NCBI RefSeq assembly: GCF_000182925.2
Contig: NC_026503.1
Location: 310,001-374,000, forward strand
Length of the DNA stretch: 64,000 nt
Direction: 5' to 3'
DNA from: Neurospora crassa OR74A
Taxonomy: Eukaryota > Ascomycota > Sordariomycetes > Sordariales > Sordariaceae
Part shown: positions 1 through 12,800 of the stretch, piece by piece
How positions within the stretch are numbered: the first letter of the stretch is position 1
How the letters are laid out: every line of letters starts with the position of its first letter
Notes under the pieces: model-generated
What the model was told of the DNA's origin: nothing
Databases searched by the model: none
What the model saw: the letters and a program-made list of their open reading frames with translations, nothing else
Position numbers and translations under genes: made by a program

Positions 1-1501
1 ACTTAGTACGCTTAAAGGAAGTAGACGAATTTAAACCGCTTCGCCCTCGATTACTACAACCCCTAGTAAATATACTAATACGAATAATTCCTATAATAGT
101 ATTACTATTAATATCCGTAGTATAGTTTTTAAATAAATTCGAAGGCGGAGTAGAAAATTATTAATATTGGTTATTAAGTTTCGGAATATTAGCGTAGGAC
201 GTAGGGAAATAGAAGCCACTACTCTAAATAGAGTAACCCTACTAATTATAAAGGTATTTATAATAGTCTTTTTTAAATTTAAACGTACGTTCGTAACCGG
301 TAGTATAGTATTATATCTAGGCTATATATATACAATAATTATTTAAAAGGTTTACTAAGAAGAATTTATTATAAAACTTTTTATTAATTATATAACGGAA
401 GTATATTAATTTAGTTAGGCTCTCTTAATTATAACCGCCGGCTTTTAGGAATTTATTATCGAAGGTAGTAAGGAAAGTCGTAAATAGCTCTCTATTTTTC
501 TAATAAAAGTAAGAAAATTTATTAAAAATAATGTCCCTACTCTAGTACGAACCGAAGATTACTTAAATTTAATCGAGTAAAGCTATAGGGTCTTCTTTAC
601 TACAAACGGTTTTACTAATTTAGAACCCTTCTAATTATAATTACTTATTATTAGAAAGTATATTAAAGATCTTATACTACGTAGCATCGCAATCGGTACG
701 AAGCCCGGCCTTAATATTAGTATTATACGCTTTAATAAGCTTATTATAATAAAAAAGGAATATATAAGGCTGCCTATCTTACTTAGAGAATTTAAGAAGC
801 TTTCTTTTATATAGAGTAATACTATAACTATTATCCTAATTAGTAGAGGTACTTAAAACGGGGATATTAGAGCCCGCTGTTTAGTTTATTAAAACGTCTA
901 TAAGTAGGAAGTCCAAACGTAGAGTAAAGATAGGGTTAGGATTAAAATTAAAGAAAAAAGACTTAATGTAATTATAAAAAGAAGTACTACCGTTTAGTAC
1001 TTTAATAAGGCTCTTTATAAGGCTATCGCTAGGAGTGCTGCTACTAGTATTTTATTAGTTACTACTTTAGGAATTATAGAACTCCTCTATATTATTAAAG
1101 TTTATATTATTAAATCCGACTATAATAATTAATAAATATTATAATACTACGTTGTAAATTACTAGCCGTCTTTAATTTCTACTTTACTATTCCGCTACTA
1201 AATTCTACTATATCCGCTAATAAAAACGAGCGGTAGAACCTAATATAAGGGGTATAATATAATTAGTATAAATACTAGCCTCAATTAATTAATAAGGTTC
1301 TACAAAGAAGAAAAGAGGGTAAAAGAGCGCCCTCTAGGCGGGTATAGCCAGCTATCCTTTTTAAGGGACGTACGCGCGCACGGGCCATTGGAGTGCCGCA
1401 GCGGCAAGCGACCTAATTAGTCGCATCAGTTGCCGGCCGGTTGAGACTCGGACTAGCGAGACTGCTAGTTACTCCAGCTACGGGCAGCAAGCCCTATAAT
1501 A
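1..1501 (-). mobile_element. 5' end of a RIP-degraded minus-strand LTR retrotransposon, cut by the window edge
   Basis: The stretch is extremely AT-rich with TpA in excess and no open frame of useful length. The LTR at 1244-1501 resembles the LTRs of the nested Gypsy element at 45564-53322. The bases just left of it (tagaacctaa) also match those left of the right-hand LTR of that element, which is the primer-side junction there. By that analogy, 1-1243 is the degraded leader and gag region of a minus-strand element whose remainder lies outside the window. Orientation rests on this junction only; no protein motif was recognised. Confidence 0.5.
1244..1501 (-). repeat. LTR, probably the 5' LTR of the minus-strand element
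   Basis: It begins TATAAGGGG and ends CCCTATAATA, the same termini (TG..CA changed to TA..TA) as the 238-bp LTRs at 45564 and 53085. It shares the internal block aataaggttctacaaagaag. Its centre (about 1330-1480) keeps more GC than its surroundings, so it is only partly RIP-mutated. A pyrimidine-rich segment lies just to its right. Confidence 0.55.
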
Positions 1502-1779
1502 TAGTCTCTCTCCCCCTAACCTTCCTAGTCTACCTAGCCCCGGCAAAATAACAATTCTAATAACGATTCTAATAACGATTTTAATTTCGAGAAGCTTTAA
1601 TAAAAGTACTAAAAAGTATATACCACCGCTAGAACTAAGGTTTAAATAGGATCCGTACCTACTTAAATAGTATAAATAAAGACTGCCTTTTTTATTTGCT
1701 AGTAATATATAATATTTAGCAGCGATTTGATTATTTTTATTAATACTAAGCGGCTTATAAATACTAGCTTTAGAGAAAC

Positions 1780-2660
1780 CCAACTAAAACTATTGAAGTA
1801 TATCGATAATAAATTTATATTTAGTAAATTAAAGTAAACGGGCTACTATATTAGAATTAACCTCAACTTTAGTAGTAGGACTACCTCCCCTAACGAATCT
1901 ATTAATATTAATATTAAAGTAAAAGGATTATTAGTCTACGCGGATCTCAATAAAGTATTCTATATTATTAAAACTATTACTTAGAAGCGCTACGATTTAT
2001 ATAAGGAGGGTATCGCCTTATTTAGTACCTAAATATATTATGAGTATCTATAGAAGGGTTGATTAGGCGATTATAAACTTTAAATATTTAATTAGGGTTT
2101 AAATATATTAATAGAGTAGTATATAAAGGTATTTAATATAATATAATTAAATCGCAACCTCTACCCTTAAGAATTCCCCTCCTACCGTAGTAATTTTAGA
2201 GACTAGTATAACTTACTATATACTTATAAATTATTAAAGCGGTATAATTACAATAATCCCTAGAGAGTATTAATTAATAAAATTGACTACTATCCTTTTT
2301 AGTATTTTAAGGAGGCACTAAATATTTAAAACCAGTATTTCTATATTATTTTAGTAACTAAAGCAGCTCCTAAAGGAAGGCTAAAGAATTAATATAGTCC
2401 CTTTAGTAATAAAGCCGTCGTTCCTACCCCCGTCGCTAGTAATAATAATACTAGTAAAGAAACTTAAGGTCCCCGTAGGGTAATTTAAGTCGGAAGAGGT
2501 AGCTATATCCCCCATAGCGTAAGACGCAATTATTCTCGAATTAAAGTCTCTAGTCCCAGTTTGGAGGTTCTTAATACTGTTAATGCTGCTAATACTATTA
2601 ATAATAAGTAAGAATATATTATTATTAATAATAATAATTAGCTGCTAGAGCAATTATTAA
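1780..2660 (+). pseudogene. Degraded gag-like coding relic
   Basis: The plus strand reads as a coding-like frame with many TAA/TAG stops. It has a charged N-terminal part, then a segment rich in Ser, Asn and Pro near 2400-2480, as in retroelement nucleocapsid linkers. No zinc knuckle or other diagnostic motif was found. It may belong to an element lying between the LTR at 1501 and the LINE that follows, or to the LINE's own first frame. The assignment is an inference from context. Confidence 0.3.
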
Positions 2661-3099
2661 AATATAAGAAGGGTAAATTAAAGGGATTAGATAAAAGTAA
2701 AGCGAAAGTTCTAGCCTCCTCTAACCGCCCGGTATATACTTCCTACAAGTATGCTATTTTAACGCCGGGCTCTCTACCAAATTCCCTATTAAGCGTTATT
2801 AATAGTAATAATATTAAGAAAAGTAAAAAAAAGCTCGCAAAAACGTTGAAACGCGGGTACTTGGTCGACGATAGCGATAAAATCGTTTTTAATATTAGAA
2901 TTATATTTAGGACGTCCGATTACCCCCCTCTATAATATTACATCAATCGCGCATTGAAGACGCAGGTATTGGGGCGACCGGAAGCGTTGGGGGCGGGTTA
3001 GTATCGAGCCGATACGTACCCGGAGCGACCGGAGCCGGTACAATAACGATAATACTCCAAGCCGGCGTAGAATTAGCAGAAACTTTAGAAATTTTAAAT

Positions 3100-4400
3100 C
3101 TATTTTAGAAGGAATGAGAAAAGTTTATAAAAGAGATTATAAATTTTCTTAACGTTAATAGCCCGCTTACTAATTAAGTAGTATAAGTAGAAAAACTTTT
3201 TAGGATTATAGTAACTACCCTACGCGCCCGCGGTTAGAATCCTTAAATTAAAAATAATAAAGCGAAGTAATTTTAGAATAATATAAATAAATTAAAGAAA
3301 ATAGTTACTGAAATTACAAAGATATAAAAGTCCCCCCCTCTAAAATTTTAGACTATAATTATTATAGGTTTAAATACCCCTCTAATAGAATTAAAGAGAA
3401 TTTATTTTATACCGATAGGTATTTAAATTATTATCCCCTTCCGAGCCGAACGGTACTTAATAGTAAAATTAAATAGAAAACCCCTATTAGTTAATAAAGA
3501 GCGACGCTCGGCGGCGAATATAATTAATATAATTAATAAAAAATATTTTAAAATTAAAGCTAAAGCGGTAACGAAGCTATATTTTAGCGGAGACTACGTA
3601 GTAACGTTTAGCGAAGAAGGAAGGCGCTAATATTTTAAAAATTAAATTTAAACTATATATATCTTTTATTAGGATATAATAGTCGCTTTTAGAATAGTTT
3701 TAATAATAGCCTAAAGCGTATTATAGGCGTTTATTAATAACTTTGAGCTTAATATATTAGCGAAGGGCTTATTTAAGAAGAATAATATTAATATTATCCG
3801 AGCGAAAGTATAGCGAAGGAAGTATAGTAGTAAAAGGGGCTCTTTACTATTCGAAGTACTAATAGTAAATAATAGAATATATTTAATAAGAAATTCCCTC
3901 TTCTAGATAGGTAATACCTTTTATTATAAACTTTTCGAACGGGACGTAATTTTCTAATAATATTATAATTATTAGGAATTCGATTATTTAGGCCGGTTCT
4001 ACCCTAATAAGAAGGAAGTATAGTACTTCTATTATACTAAAAAGAGATATTTAAATATAATTATAGTAGAATCCGAAGTTAATTACCCTTTTAATTAGCA
4101 ACCCGAATTTAAAAAGTACTTCCCTTATAACTATAAAGGTTATACTATAGTATCGAACGAATATCTATTCGTAAGAATTGTACGAGGCTGTATTTTAATA
4201 GCGTTTATAGAACGATTGAGGGAGTACGTTCTACGATTTATACTAATTATTATTATAAATATACCGGCCCTAAACTAAAACCGTTAAGAGACTACTTAGG
4301 CCGCCCCTACGACCCTCTAATAGGCCCGCCCTAATATAGAAAATAGCAATATTAATATCCTTAATACTTTATTTAAAGATTTAGAAGTTTAATAGTAGGA
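3100..4400 (+). pseudogene. LINE ORF1 (gag-like, zinc-knuckle) relic
   Basis: A CX2CX4HX4C zinc-knuckle spacing is readable at 3961-4002 in the context (E/Q)EFxxLGRFxPNKKEV. All four metal ligands now read Tyr, the change expected when TGY and CAY codons become TAY. The domain would have bound the element RNA in the cytoplasmic particle. In-frame TAG/TAA codons make the frame non-functional. The family assignment comes from the knuckle followed by a LINE reverse transcriptase. Confidence 0.6.
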
Positions 4401-4449
4401 AGTTCGTTCTATTAAGAGGCGTAGCGCCTATAAGAAGGAATATAAAATA

Positions 4450-7400
4450 TTTAGGGCCCAATTTAATAAAATATACGCGAGATAGTAATAATAAATTACC
4501 GGTATAATTAATATTATACGAAAATTGAATTTTAGATTATATTAAAAGTCTATTAAATTCCGACCGTTTATTTAATAAATTTAAAAATATTCTACTAGAA
4601 TATAGCGAAGTTATATAATAAAATAAAAATTATATTTGAAATAGAAGATCGTTATAATATTATAGCAATATAAGAATTAAGCCGGAATATAATTATAAGT
4701 AGTATATTTAATATTAAAACGTTTCGTTATTAAGTATTAAATAGCGTTAATTAAAGGTATATAACGATGTATATTAGTAAACAGTTTACGACCGAATAGT
4801 AGGATTACGAGTAAGGAAATAATTGGGTAATGATATAATTAGGAAGAGGCGTTGAGGAAGTATGAGTATAGTTTATATATTTATTAATTTAGGATTCTAA
4901 ATCCGAAGCGAATTAGTAAACCCCCTTTAAAGAGATTGTATTAAGACCGGGAGGAAGGGATATTATAGTAAGTAATATAAATCTCTATTACCCGAATTAA
5001 AATATTTACGGAAGAGAAAATTATAGTAGTAAAATATTTTTAATACTAATAGCTAATTACCGACTAACTTTCGCAATACTATATAACGAATTAATAAAAT
5101 TAAAGAATATAATAAGAGGCGAATTCTATAGTATAATCAATTATATTTAAATTTTAGAATCGTTATATATTATATATTAAACAATAGAAGACGGAGTATT
5201 TATTAAGTCGGATTACTAAGTATAATCGGTTACCGTCTATATTAAAATTGTAGAGGAGTTTAAGGAGGGTAATATAGGATATAGTTAAGCGCTTATAGAT
5301 ATTAGGAAGGTTAAAGAATTTATTAATAAATATATTATAATTTTATAAATAATTTTAATAGTAGAGGAATTAGAAGAAGTAACGAACTAGTTAATATCCT
5401 AATTAATTAAAATTGTAGACGAAGTAGTACCGAAATAAAAAAGGGGTATTAGTAAAAGGGCTAATTAGTAGAATAAAAATATAAAGGAAGTAGTTAAATA
5501 TATAAGGAGGATAACCCGTACGTAGAGGATAAAGAAAATATTAATAAGGAGATAAGAATTAAATAAAGCGAAACGGAAGTAAAATAAAACTATACGGTTT
5601 ATATAAATAAAGCAATAGTAAATATTTATAGAAAATGTATTTAAGGATTCGAGGAAGTTATAAGCGTTAGAATAATAGGAAAGGATATATAATTACCTAC
5701 CGTCCGAACTATTTAAAATACTAGTACTACGTTGAAAGGGTAATAATAAGGAGTTAAAAAACTATAAAGATAAAATTAAAATCCTAACGGAAAGGTTCTT
5801 CCTAATAGTTAATATACTAATAGGTTACTTACTAAATTAATATATAGAACGAAAAACCTAATTAATAATAAATTATATAATTAATATTAATAATATAACG
5901 AAGATAATACAATAAATAGTATTTAATAAAGTATTAAGAAACGATTAAATTTCTAATAAACTCTTTAAAATATATAGGCGTAAATTAGTAGAAGCGTTAA
6001 TAATAATAGTAATAGGGAGTTTTATATTCGGTTTATTCCCGGTATAATAATAATATATTAAAGTAGTAGTCCTAAAGAAACCCAGCAAGATTGTAATATA
6101 ATAAAAAACTATAAGCGTATAGAGGCCTATTACCCTACTAAATTATATTAGTAAAATATTAGAGGCTATAATTATAGAACAGTTTATATTTACGGCGGAG
6201 GAATATAAATTCCTACCCGAGGGTTAAATAGGAAATTAAAAAAGGAAGTTAATTAAATTTACAATAAAAATCGTAATGGAAACGGTATATATAGCGTAAA
6301 AATTGGGAGTAGTTACGTTACTACTCTTCTTTAACTTTAAGGGGGCGTTCGACTAAGTAAATTATAGATAGTTCTTATATACGCTTTAAAAAAAAGGATT
6401 ATTAATATAATTCTTATATTAGATAGTAAATTTCTTATTAAATAGAATAAATAGCTTCTATTTTAATAGGGTAATATTAAAAGAGTTCTATATAACTACG
6501 AGGGTATTATAAGGCTCTCCCCTCTCCTTAATTTTATTCCTCCTCTTTATTATAATACTATACAAAATATTAAAAAGGTTTAAAGGTACTATTATAATAG
6601 GGTTTACCAATAATATTAATATTCTAGCCTTTTTAAGGTCGATAAGAGAGAATTGTAAAAAATTAACGGCTATATAGAGGATTTACTACGAATAGGTAAT
6701 AGAAAGGGGGATAGAGTTTGAAATAGTAAAGTTGGAATTTATTTACTTTATAAGGATATAATAACCTAAATAAGAGACGGTTAATTTAGGAAACTACTAA
6801 TTAATATTTATAGAATTAATACAATTCCTAAGCATATAATTCGACTATAAATTTATTTATAGGATATATTTTTAAGTAATAAAGAAGAAAATATCGATAT
6901 AAATATACGCCCTAGTACGAATTGTAGCGAAGATGTAGGGGTATAGTCTTATATATATATATAAGGTTTATATTAAGGTAATTTAGGCGGTAGTAGCCTA
7001 TAGTATATTAATTTATTATATTTTAATGGAATTAATAGGGGAATTTTATAGGCTAGTATAGAGCTTTATTATAATCTAAAATAATTACCTTCGGGTAATT
7101 TCCAATATATATAAGGTAATATCGATATTTAGCTTTGAGATAGAGATTTTTTACCCCCCCTTCGATTTTTATTTTAATAAGAGGGTTTGGGCGTTTAAAG
7201 AATAGTTAGTCCGCTCTCTAATAGCGGCCTTTATATAGGGTATATTAATATAGGTAGTAGCCGAGATCCGGGGACGAAGAGTATAACGCTTATTATACCT
7301 AATATTAATTAGTAGAAGGGCGAAGGCCGAATAGGCTATACAATAGATATTATTCGAAGATATACTAATATTGTAAGGAAAAGCGAGAGAGTTTACGCTA

Positions 7401-8110
7401 GGAGAAAGGGAAAAGTAGTTAGAAGAAATAATAAGAAGGGAATAGGTAGTAAGATAGTATATAAAAGTAATTGAAATTATAAGGAAGAAAAAACGCTTTA
7501 ACGCTATAGAGGTATATATATAATTCGATAGAACTACGTTATAATATTATATATAGTTTAATATAAACGAAAATTCTTTATTATACTATTTATTAAAGGC
7601 TATAAACTCCTTACTAATATAAGCGAGAACTAGAAAGATAGGCCTACGTACGTTCCTCTTCGAAAGAAAGGTACTAAAAGTAATAATATTATATTATTAA
7701 TATAATATAGGGAAGGAGACGTTCGAATATTTAATATTAGAGTACTAGGAGATAGAATAAACCTAATTATAAGGTAAGGATATACTTATATAACCGACGA
7801 ATAAAAAAGAATTCTATAATAAATTTGAAACGAACCCGGAATAAATCCTATAATAGGCTTTACAGTTAGGGAAATTATAAAAATACAAATTAATAATTAA
7901 AATTAAAAAGGCGAAAAAAATAGAAGAGATACTTAGGGATATAGATTAGTACAATTAATTATATATATAAAAGACCCGGCTAAAATTAGTAGTTATTTAA
8001 CCGGAACGGAATTATATTAGAACCGACGAGAAGCCGATTAAATATATATTAAATATATCGACGACGACCCTGGAAGAAAATTAAATTATAATTAGATTAG
8101 GGGAAGTAGA
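4450..8110 (+). pseudogene. LINE ORF2 (endonuclease-reverse transcriptase) relic
   Basis: At about 6130-6185 the plus strand reads PITLLNYISKILEAIIIEQ, the fingers motif typical of LINE reverse transcriptases. The GSPLS segment is near 6510. The catalytic FxDD box at 6603-6614 reads F-T-N-N because both Asp codons became AAT. A linker with the ERFF-type motif before the RT lies near 5790. Downstream to about 8000 the frame stays coding-like and may cover an RNase H and C-terminal region. Stops are mostly TAA/TAG. The enzyme would have nicked the target and copied element RNA in the nucleus; it is dead here. Confidence 0.65.
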
Positions 8111-9751
8111 ATACTAATTATTCTATATCGCTATTATTCGATATTATATTAGTACTATTGTAAATATTAATCTCCTTATTATAAATATCCTCCAATTTAG
8201 AACCTCTATTATTATCCTTATTAAAATCCTCGGTAATAATACTAGTAGGAACTGTCTTTATATTATAGTAGGGCCGAATAAAAGAAGATTCGTCGATTAG
8301 ATTTATATTTACGAAATAAATATAGATATTATAAATAATTTACTTAATATTAATAAACTATATTAAGAGGGTTAGTAGCGGAATTAATATAAGGGTAGTA
8401 TAAGGTATTTATAAAGGAGAGGTAATTATTAAAGTTATTTTACCGGGCGCGGACCGTTATTAAATTCTTACTAATACGTATAATATTAATAATAATTATA
8501 TTAACCTTTTCGGAAAGAAGACGGATAGTATCCTTAATTTAAATAATATAGAAACGAATTATAACGATATTATTGCGGAATATAGTAATATCCGTAGAGG
8601 AATCGATAATAGTATAGGCGAATTTTCTCTTTTTAATAAGGGATTCAATTACGGTTAATAAATTTAAAGCTAGAAAATCGCCGATAGAAGAAAGTTTAGT
8701 GCCGATATAATTTATTATAACCTACGTAGCGTTTATAATTTCTATTTTATTAATAAAATTCTTAAAATTATTTTTAAAATTGGCTTAAATAGTATTATAA
8801 TTGTATAAAACTATAGCAGCCTCAATAAAAGTACGTACTAAGGGAATAAATTTACCCTCCGGGTATTCTTTAATCTTCTTCTATATTTAATATTTATAGT
8901 AAGGAGTATAGAGATAGATTACTTTATAAATTAGAAACGAAGATACTATAGTAATAAAATAGAGACTTATAGGGATCCTAAAGGTATTAGGCCTAATTAA
9001 AAGCGATTTTAAAATTAGGTAAATCCTAATAAATTATAGGGAGGATATATATAAGACTATAAATATAAAACTTATATTACTTATAATTCTCAAAAAGCCG
9101 GAAATACCCTATAGCGGCGCCTTTCTTCTTTAGTATTTCCTTCAATAAATATTTCCGAACCTTCTTAAAGGTAATAAATTTAATAGAAGCGTTACTCTAT
9201 AGCGAACTACTAAGGCCGGTATTAAATACTATAATATTCGAAATAATATTACCCTTTAAATTGTCGGGGAGGATTATAACCTTTGCTACTTTAGAATTAA
9301 ACGTCTTTTTAATAGTACTAGAGGGTTTCTTATATAGTATAGTAAAATATTAATAATACTAAAGTAGGTTAAATATAATTATAAAGCGGCGGCGGACTTA
9401 ATAATAGAGTGGATATAATATAGTAGGTATAATAGTATAGTATAAAGAAGAAAGAAGGGAAAGAAGGAGGAAGGCGGGTCGAAGTTTCCTTTATAGGAAA
9501 TTTGGGCGACCCGGGATAATATAATTGAAGAAAAATAGAATAAAAGGCTACCGACCGTAGGGAAATTATAATAAGAAGGATAGGGACGGGACGGCGATAG
9601 GCCGGAGCCGGAATAGCTATATATATAATATAAGTTTATAGTTTCGGTTATAATAGTGAGGTTATACTGAGAGGAAGAGAAATAGGACGGTACGGAGCTA
9701 ATACAGCGCTATTACAATAGTAAAGCGGAGGGTTTTCATCCGACTATAATA
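8111..9751. other. AT-rich repeat-derived DNA without a recognisable gene
   Basis: The composition matches the flanking RIP-degraded elements. Some plus-strand frames look weakly coding between 8170 and 9300 but carry many stops and no motif I can name. GC rises slightly at 9460-9740, where the sequence contains purine-rich runs and the palindrome-like ggtcgaagtttcc / ggaaatttgggcgacc. Confidence 0.4.
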
Positions 9752-9851
9752 NNNNNNNNNNNNNNNNNNNNNNNNNNNNNNNNNNNNNNNNNNNNNNNNN
9801 NNNNNNNNNNNNNNNNNNNNNNNNNNNNNNNNNNNNNNNNNNNNNNNNNNN
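9752..9851. other. Assembly gap (one of ten 100-N gaps)
   Basis: Exactly 100 N. Other gaps of the same length lie at 43132-43231, 44201-44300, 54163-54262, 57331-57430, 58375-58474, 59645-59744, 61183-61282, 63115-63214 and 63825-63924. The uniform length suggests placeholders of unknown true size. All fall in the repeat blocks, so joins across them are not proven by this sequence. Confidence 0.95.
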
Positions 9852-12800
9852 GTTAATTACACCTTTTAATTATTACGTTTATAGCATAAAACCTTTCTTT
9901 TATTACACAACTAATCTTTAATATTATCGCGCGCGTATAGGAATTGCTTTATTAATAAATCGCCGAATCTAGTACCTTAAAACTCCGACCGATAATTGTA
10001 GTTACAATAGTTGTAACCTTAGTCCTACTCCCTTCATTTAGTAAATAAGGGTAAATACTCTTTATCTAAGGGATAAAAGACTACTTCGCGCGACTATTTT
10101 TCTTATATCTAACAACGAAAGTAGCGATTGTACGTCCTTTTTACCTGTTAATAGTACTAACGATCTTATTAATTTTAGTACCCCTCCTAGAAGTATACTA
10201 TTTAATTTGAATAATATTTACAAAGTATTTAACAAAATTATTAGTACTACCAATATTACCGTTTATTAAGTAATATTTATTAAATTCCTCCCGTCGGTAA
10301 CGGTTAACGACCTTCTTATTGGTATTAACGATAACAAGGAGAAGAAGGCTATTCCCTACGCCTATTTCGATATAATTAACAATATTATTTAGAACCCTAC
10401 CTTCCGCTCGATTATTATTCCGCTCGGTCGCCTTTACTATAACGACTTCGCTTAGTATAAGGATATTACTATTAACTTCGAACGTAATGAAGACGAATTA
10501 AAAATTACCTATATAGTAATTACTAAAATTTAAAACGATTTCAATTAGAAGAACCTTAACTACTTTAATTTAATAACCGAATTTAGCGCCCTCTAGAAAA
10601 AATTCAATAATTTTACTACGGATTACACTATATTTAAATCCTATAGTATTAACGTTAGGACTTTATACAATAATTTTATTAAAGTATCCGGTACTAGTAT
10701 TAGTACTAGTAAAATATCGTCCTTGAAATAAATTATAGAAAATCCGCCGATTTTTACTAGTAAGGAGAATATTAGCGCTGCTCGTAGGTATAAGATCTTT
10801 AAGGTATAGTATTTCTATATTTAGTCTTAGTAGAAGTATAACCCCTTCCTTTATATTAATAAGGATATTAAAATTATTTGTATTGCTATATTGTTAGGTC
10901 CTAAGATTTTGTCCAGTATTTAGAATAATTTAGATATTATTTAGAATAGAAGAGATACGGATTCCTAGCGTTAGAAGATAAGCGCTGAGTTTATAGAGTA
11001 TTTAGTTATCCGTTTCTAGAATATTAATTTAAAGATAAACGTTAATCGTCGCTTTAAAGAGTTCTTTATAAAGAATATATTTTTTACGGAGTTTAAATTA
11101 GAATTTATTAATTTAATAAATCTCTACGGTTTTAATAACTCTATAAAGGTCTATTATTTGCGAAATAAAATTAATAAGTACTTCTATAACGTTTTCGTAT
11201 ATTGCAACCTTCCTAAGGCTAACAACTTTAAGAAATGGCTTACAATCTATCGTATAATTACTAGTAATTTGGAGGATACCGACCACTACTATAAAATAAA
11301 TACCCGTATTTTCGGTAATAGTGCCCCCGCCGGTAGAAGCTTTAATAATACTAATATTAATATAAATAGTATTAATTCGTACGCCGCCGACGACGTTCCT
11401 ATTAGTTAAGGTAATAATAAGATAGACTTCGACGTAGTCGACCTCGCCGTTTTTATTTATAAAAACGTTTTCAATTAGTGTACCTACGAAGGTAAATACC
11501 GCTATTATAGTAGTAATAGTTATATTACTTATAATTATTTCGCTTCGGTTAATTATAGTTCCTAAAGTCCCTAGTATAATAAAGGAAAGAAGAATAAAGG
11601 TAGAGGAAGAAGTAAGGGTTATTACAATAGAGAGGAAGTTTATACTACCGAAGCCGTACCCGCTACTGCCGCCGCCGTTGCCCTAATTACTACCGCTGCC
11701 GCTACTATAGCTAGTAATAAGTATTATAACGAGCCGGAAAACGCTTAACTTCTGTGCCTAATTGTATATAAAGGCCTTTCCTATTGTTATTATAGAAATG
11801 AGTTTTAGACTTTTTAAAGTTAGAGGATTTAGAGGAGGTTAGAATATAATTATTAAATAGTTCTACTTCCTTAAATTTAATACTTTTATCCTTTTATATT
11901 ATAATTAAATCGTATAAAATTTATTGTATTACCTTTATTAATTCTAACTACTCTATATTTACTTTTATCGATCGCTCTTTCGTTATTAAATATAATTTCC
12001 CTTATTTCCGCTTCCGTTAAGCAAAGAAGCTCGTTTTCGCCAATAGAGTAATTAAAGGCATTATTTCTAAAGGGGTAATAATTAAACTCTACGTCGGATA
12101 CTATATTAAGATAGTCACCTTCCTAATTTATAATATTTCGAAGAACTACCTAATTATTTTAGGATTCCTATAGATATAATATTATAAATTAAAGATTAAT
12201 TACAATTAGTACAAGGTATATTTTACTAGCCCGGTATATAAGGGACGCTATCTATCTATTAACCTCTCTAGAAATTAATTAGAAGTATTAAAAGTCTTTA
12301 CTAATTGGATTTCGGCCGCGGCTATTCGTAGTAAAGTTGCCCTAACTCTTTAACCTTTACCGAAATACAATATAATTAAGGAAGTACTAATACTAATAAT
12401 AGTAATAACCCTAGGGAATAAGGTTGTAGGCCTTACTAAAGATATACCGGCACCGGCATTCCTATTATAAAATAGAATTACTAATTCTATTTAAGTAGAA
12501 TCGTTACCGCCGCCGCCACTACTACCTTCTAGGGTAGAAAAGGTTATAGCGATTTTATCTATTATTTAGACCGGCTGCCGACCTATTTTACCCCCTATTA
12601 AAGTATTAATAATTAATAGGGCCGGATCTAAGGTCAATATTACTAATACGGTTACTCTTCTAATTAAAATTAAGAATTTAATATTTTACGAACCTTATAT
12701 CCGTTTTAATAGCCAGCGTATTTCCGTAGGTATAAAGCATCCCTGCGCCGGTTATTACTACAACTTCGATACGGACTCTTCTATTAAATTAAATAATATT

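Larger units (their letters stand above)
2940..8110 (+). mobile_element. Tad1-like LINE (non-LTR retrotransposon), RIP-inactivated
   Basis: Two degraded frames follow each other on the plus strand: an ORF1 with a zinc-knuckle spacing and an ORF2 with endonuclease-linker and reverse transcriptase motifs, in the order expected for Tad1/I-clade LINEs of ascomycetes. All frames are broken by TAA/TAG stops. The ends are not defined; no poly-A tail or target duplication could be fixed. Confidence 0.7.

Noticed and set aside
11158-11409. 83-codon open frame in the plus-strand Gypsy gag region
   Set aside because: It begins at a non-ATG codon and is a piece of the degraded gag rather than a separate gene.
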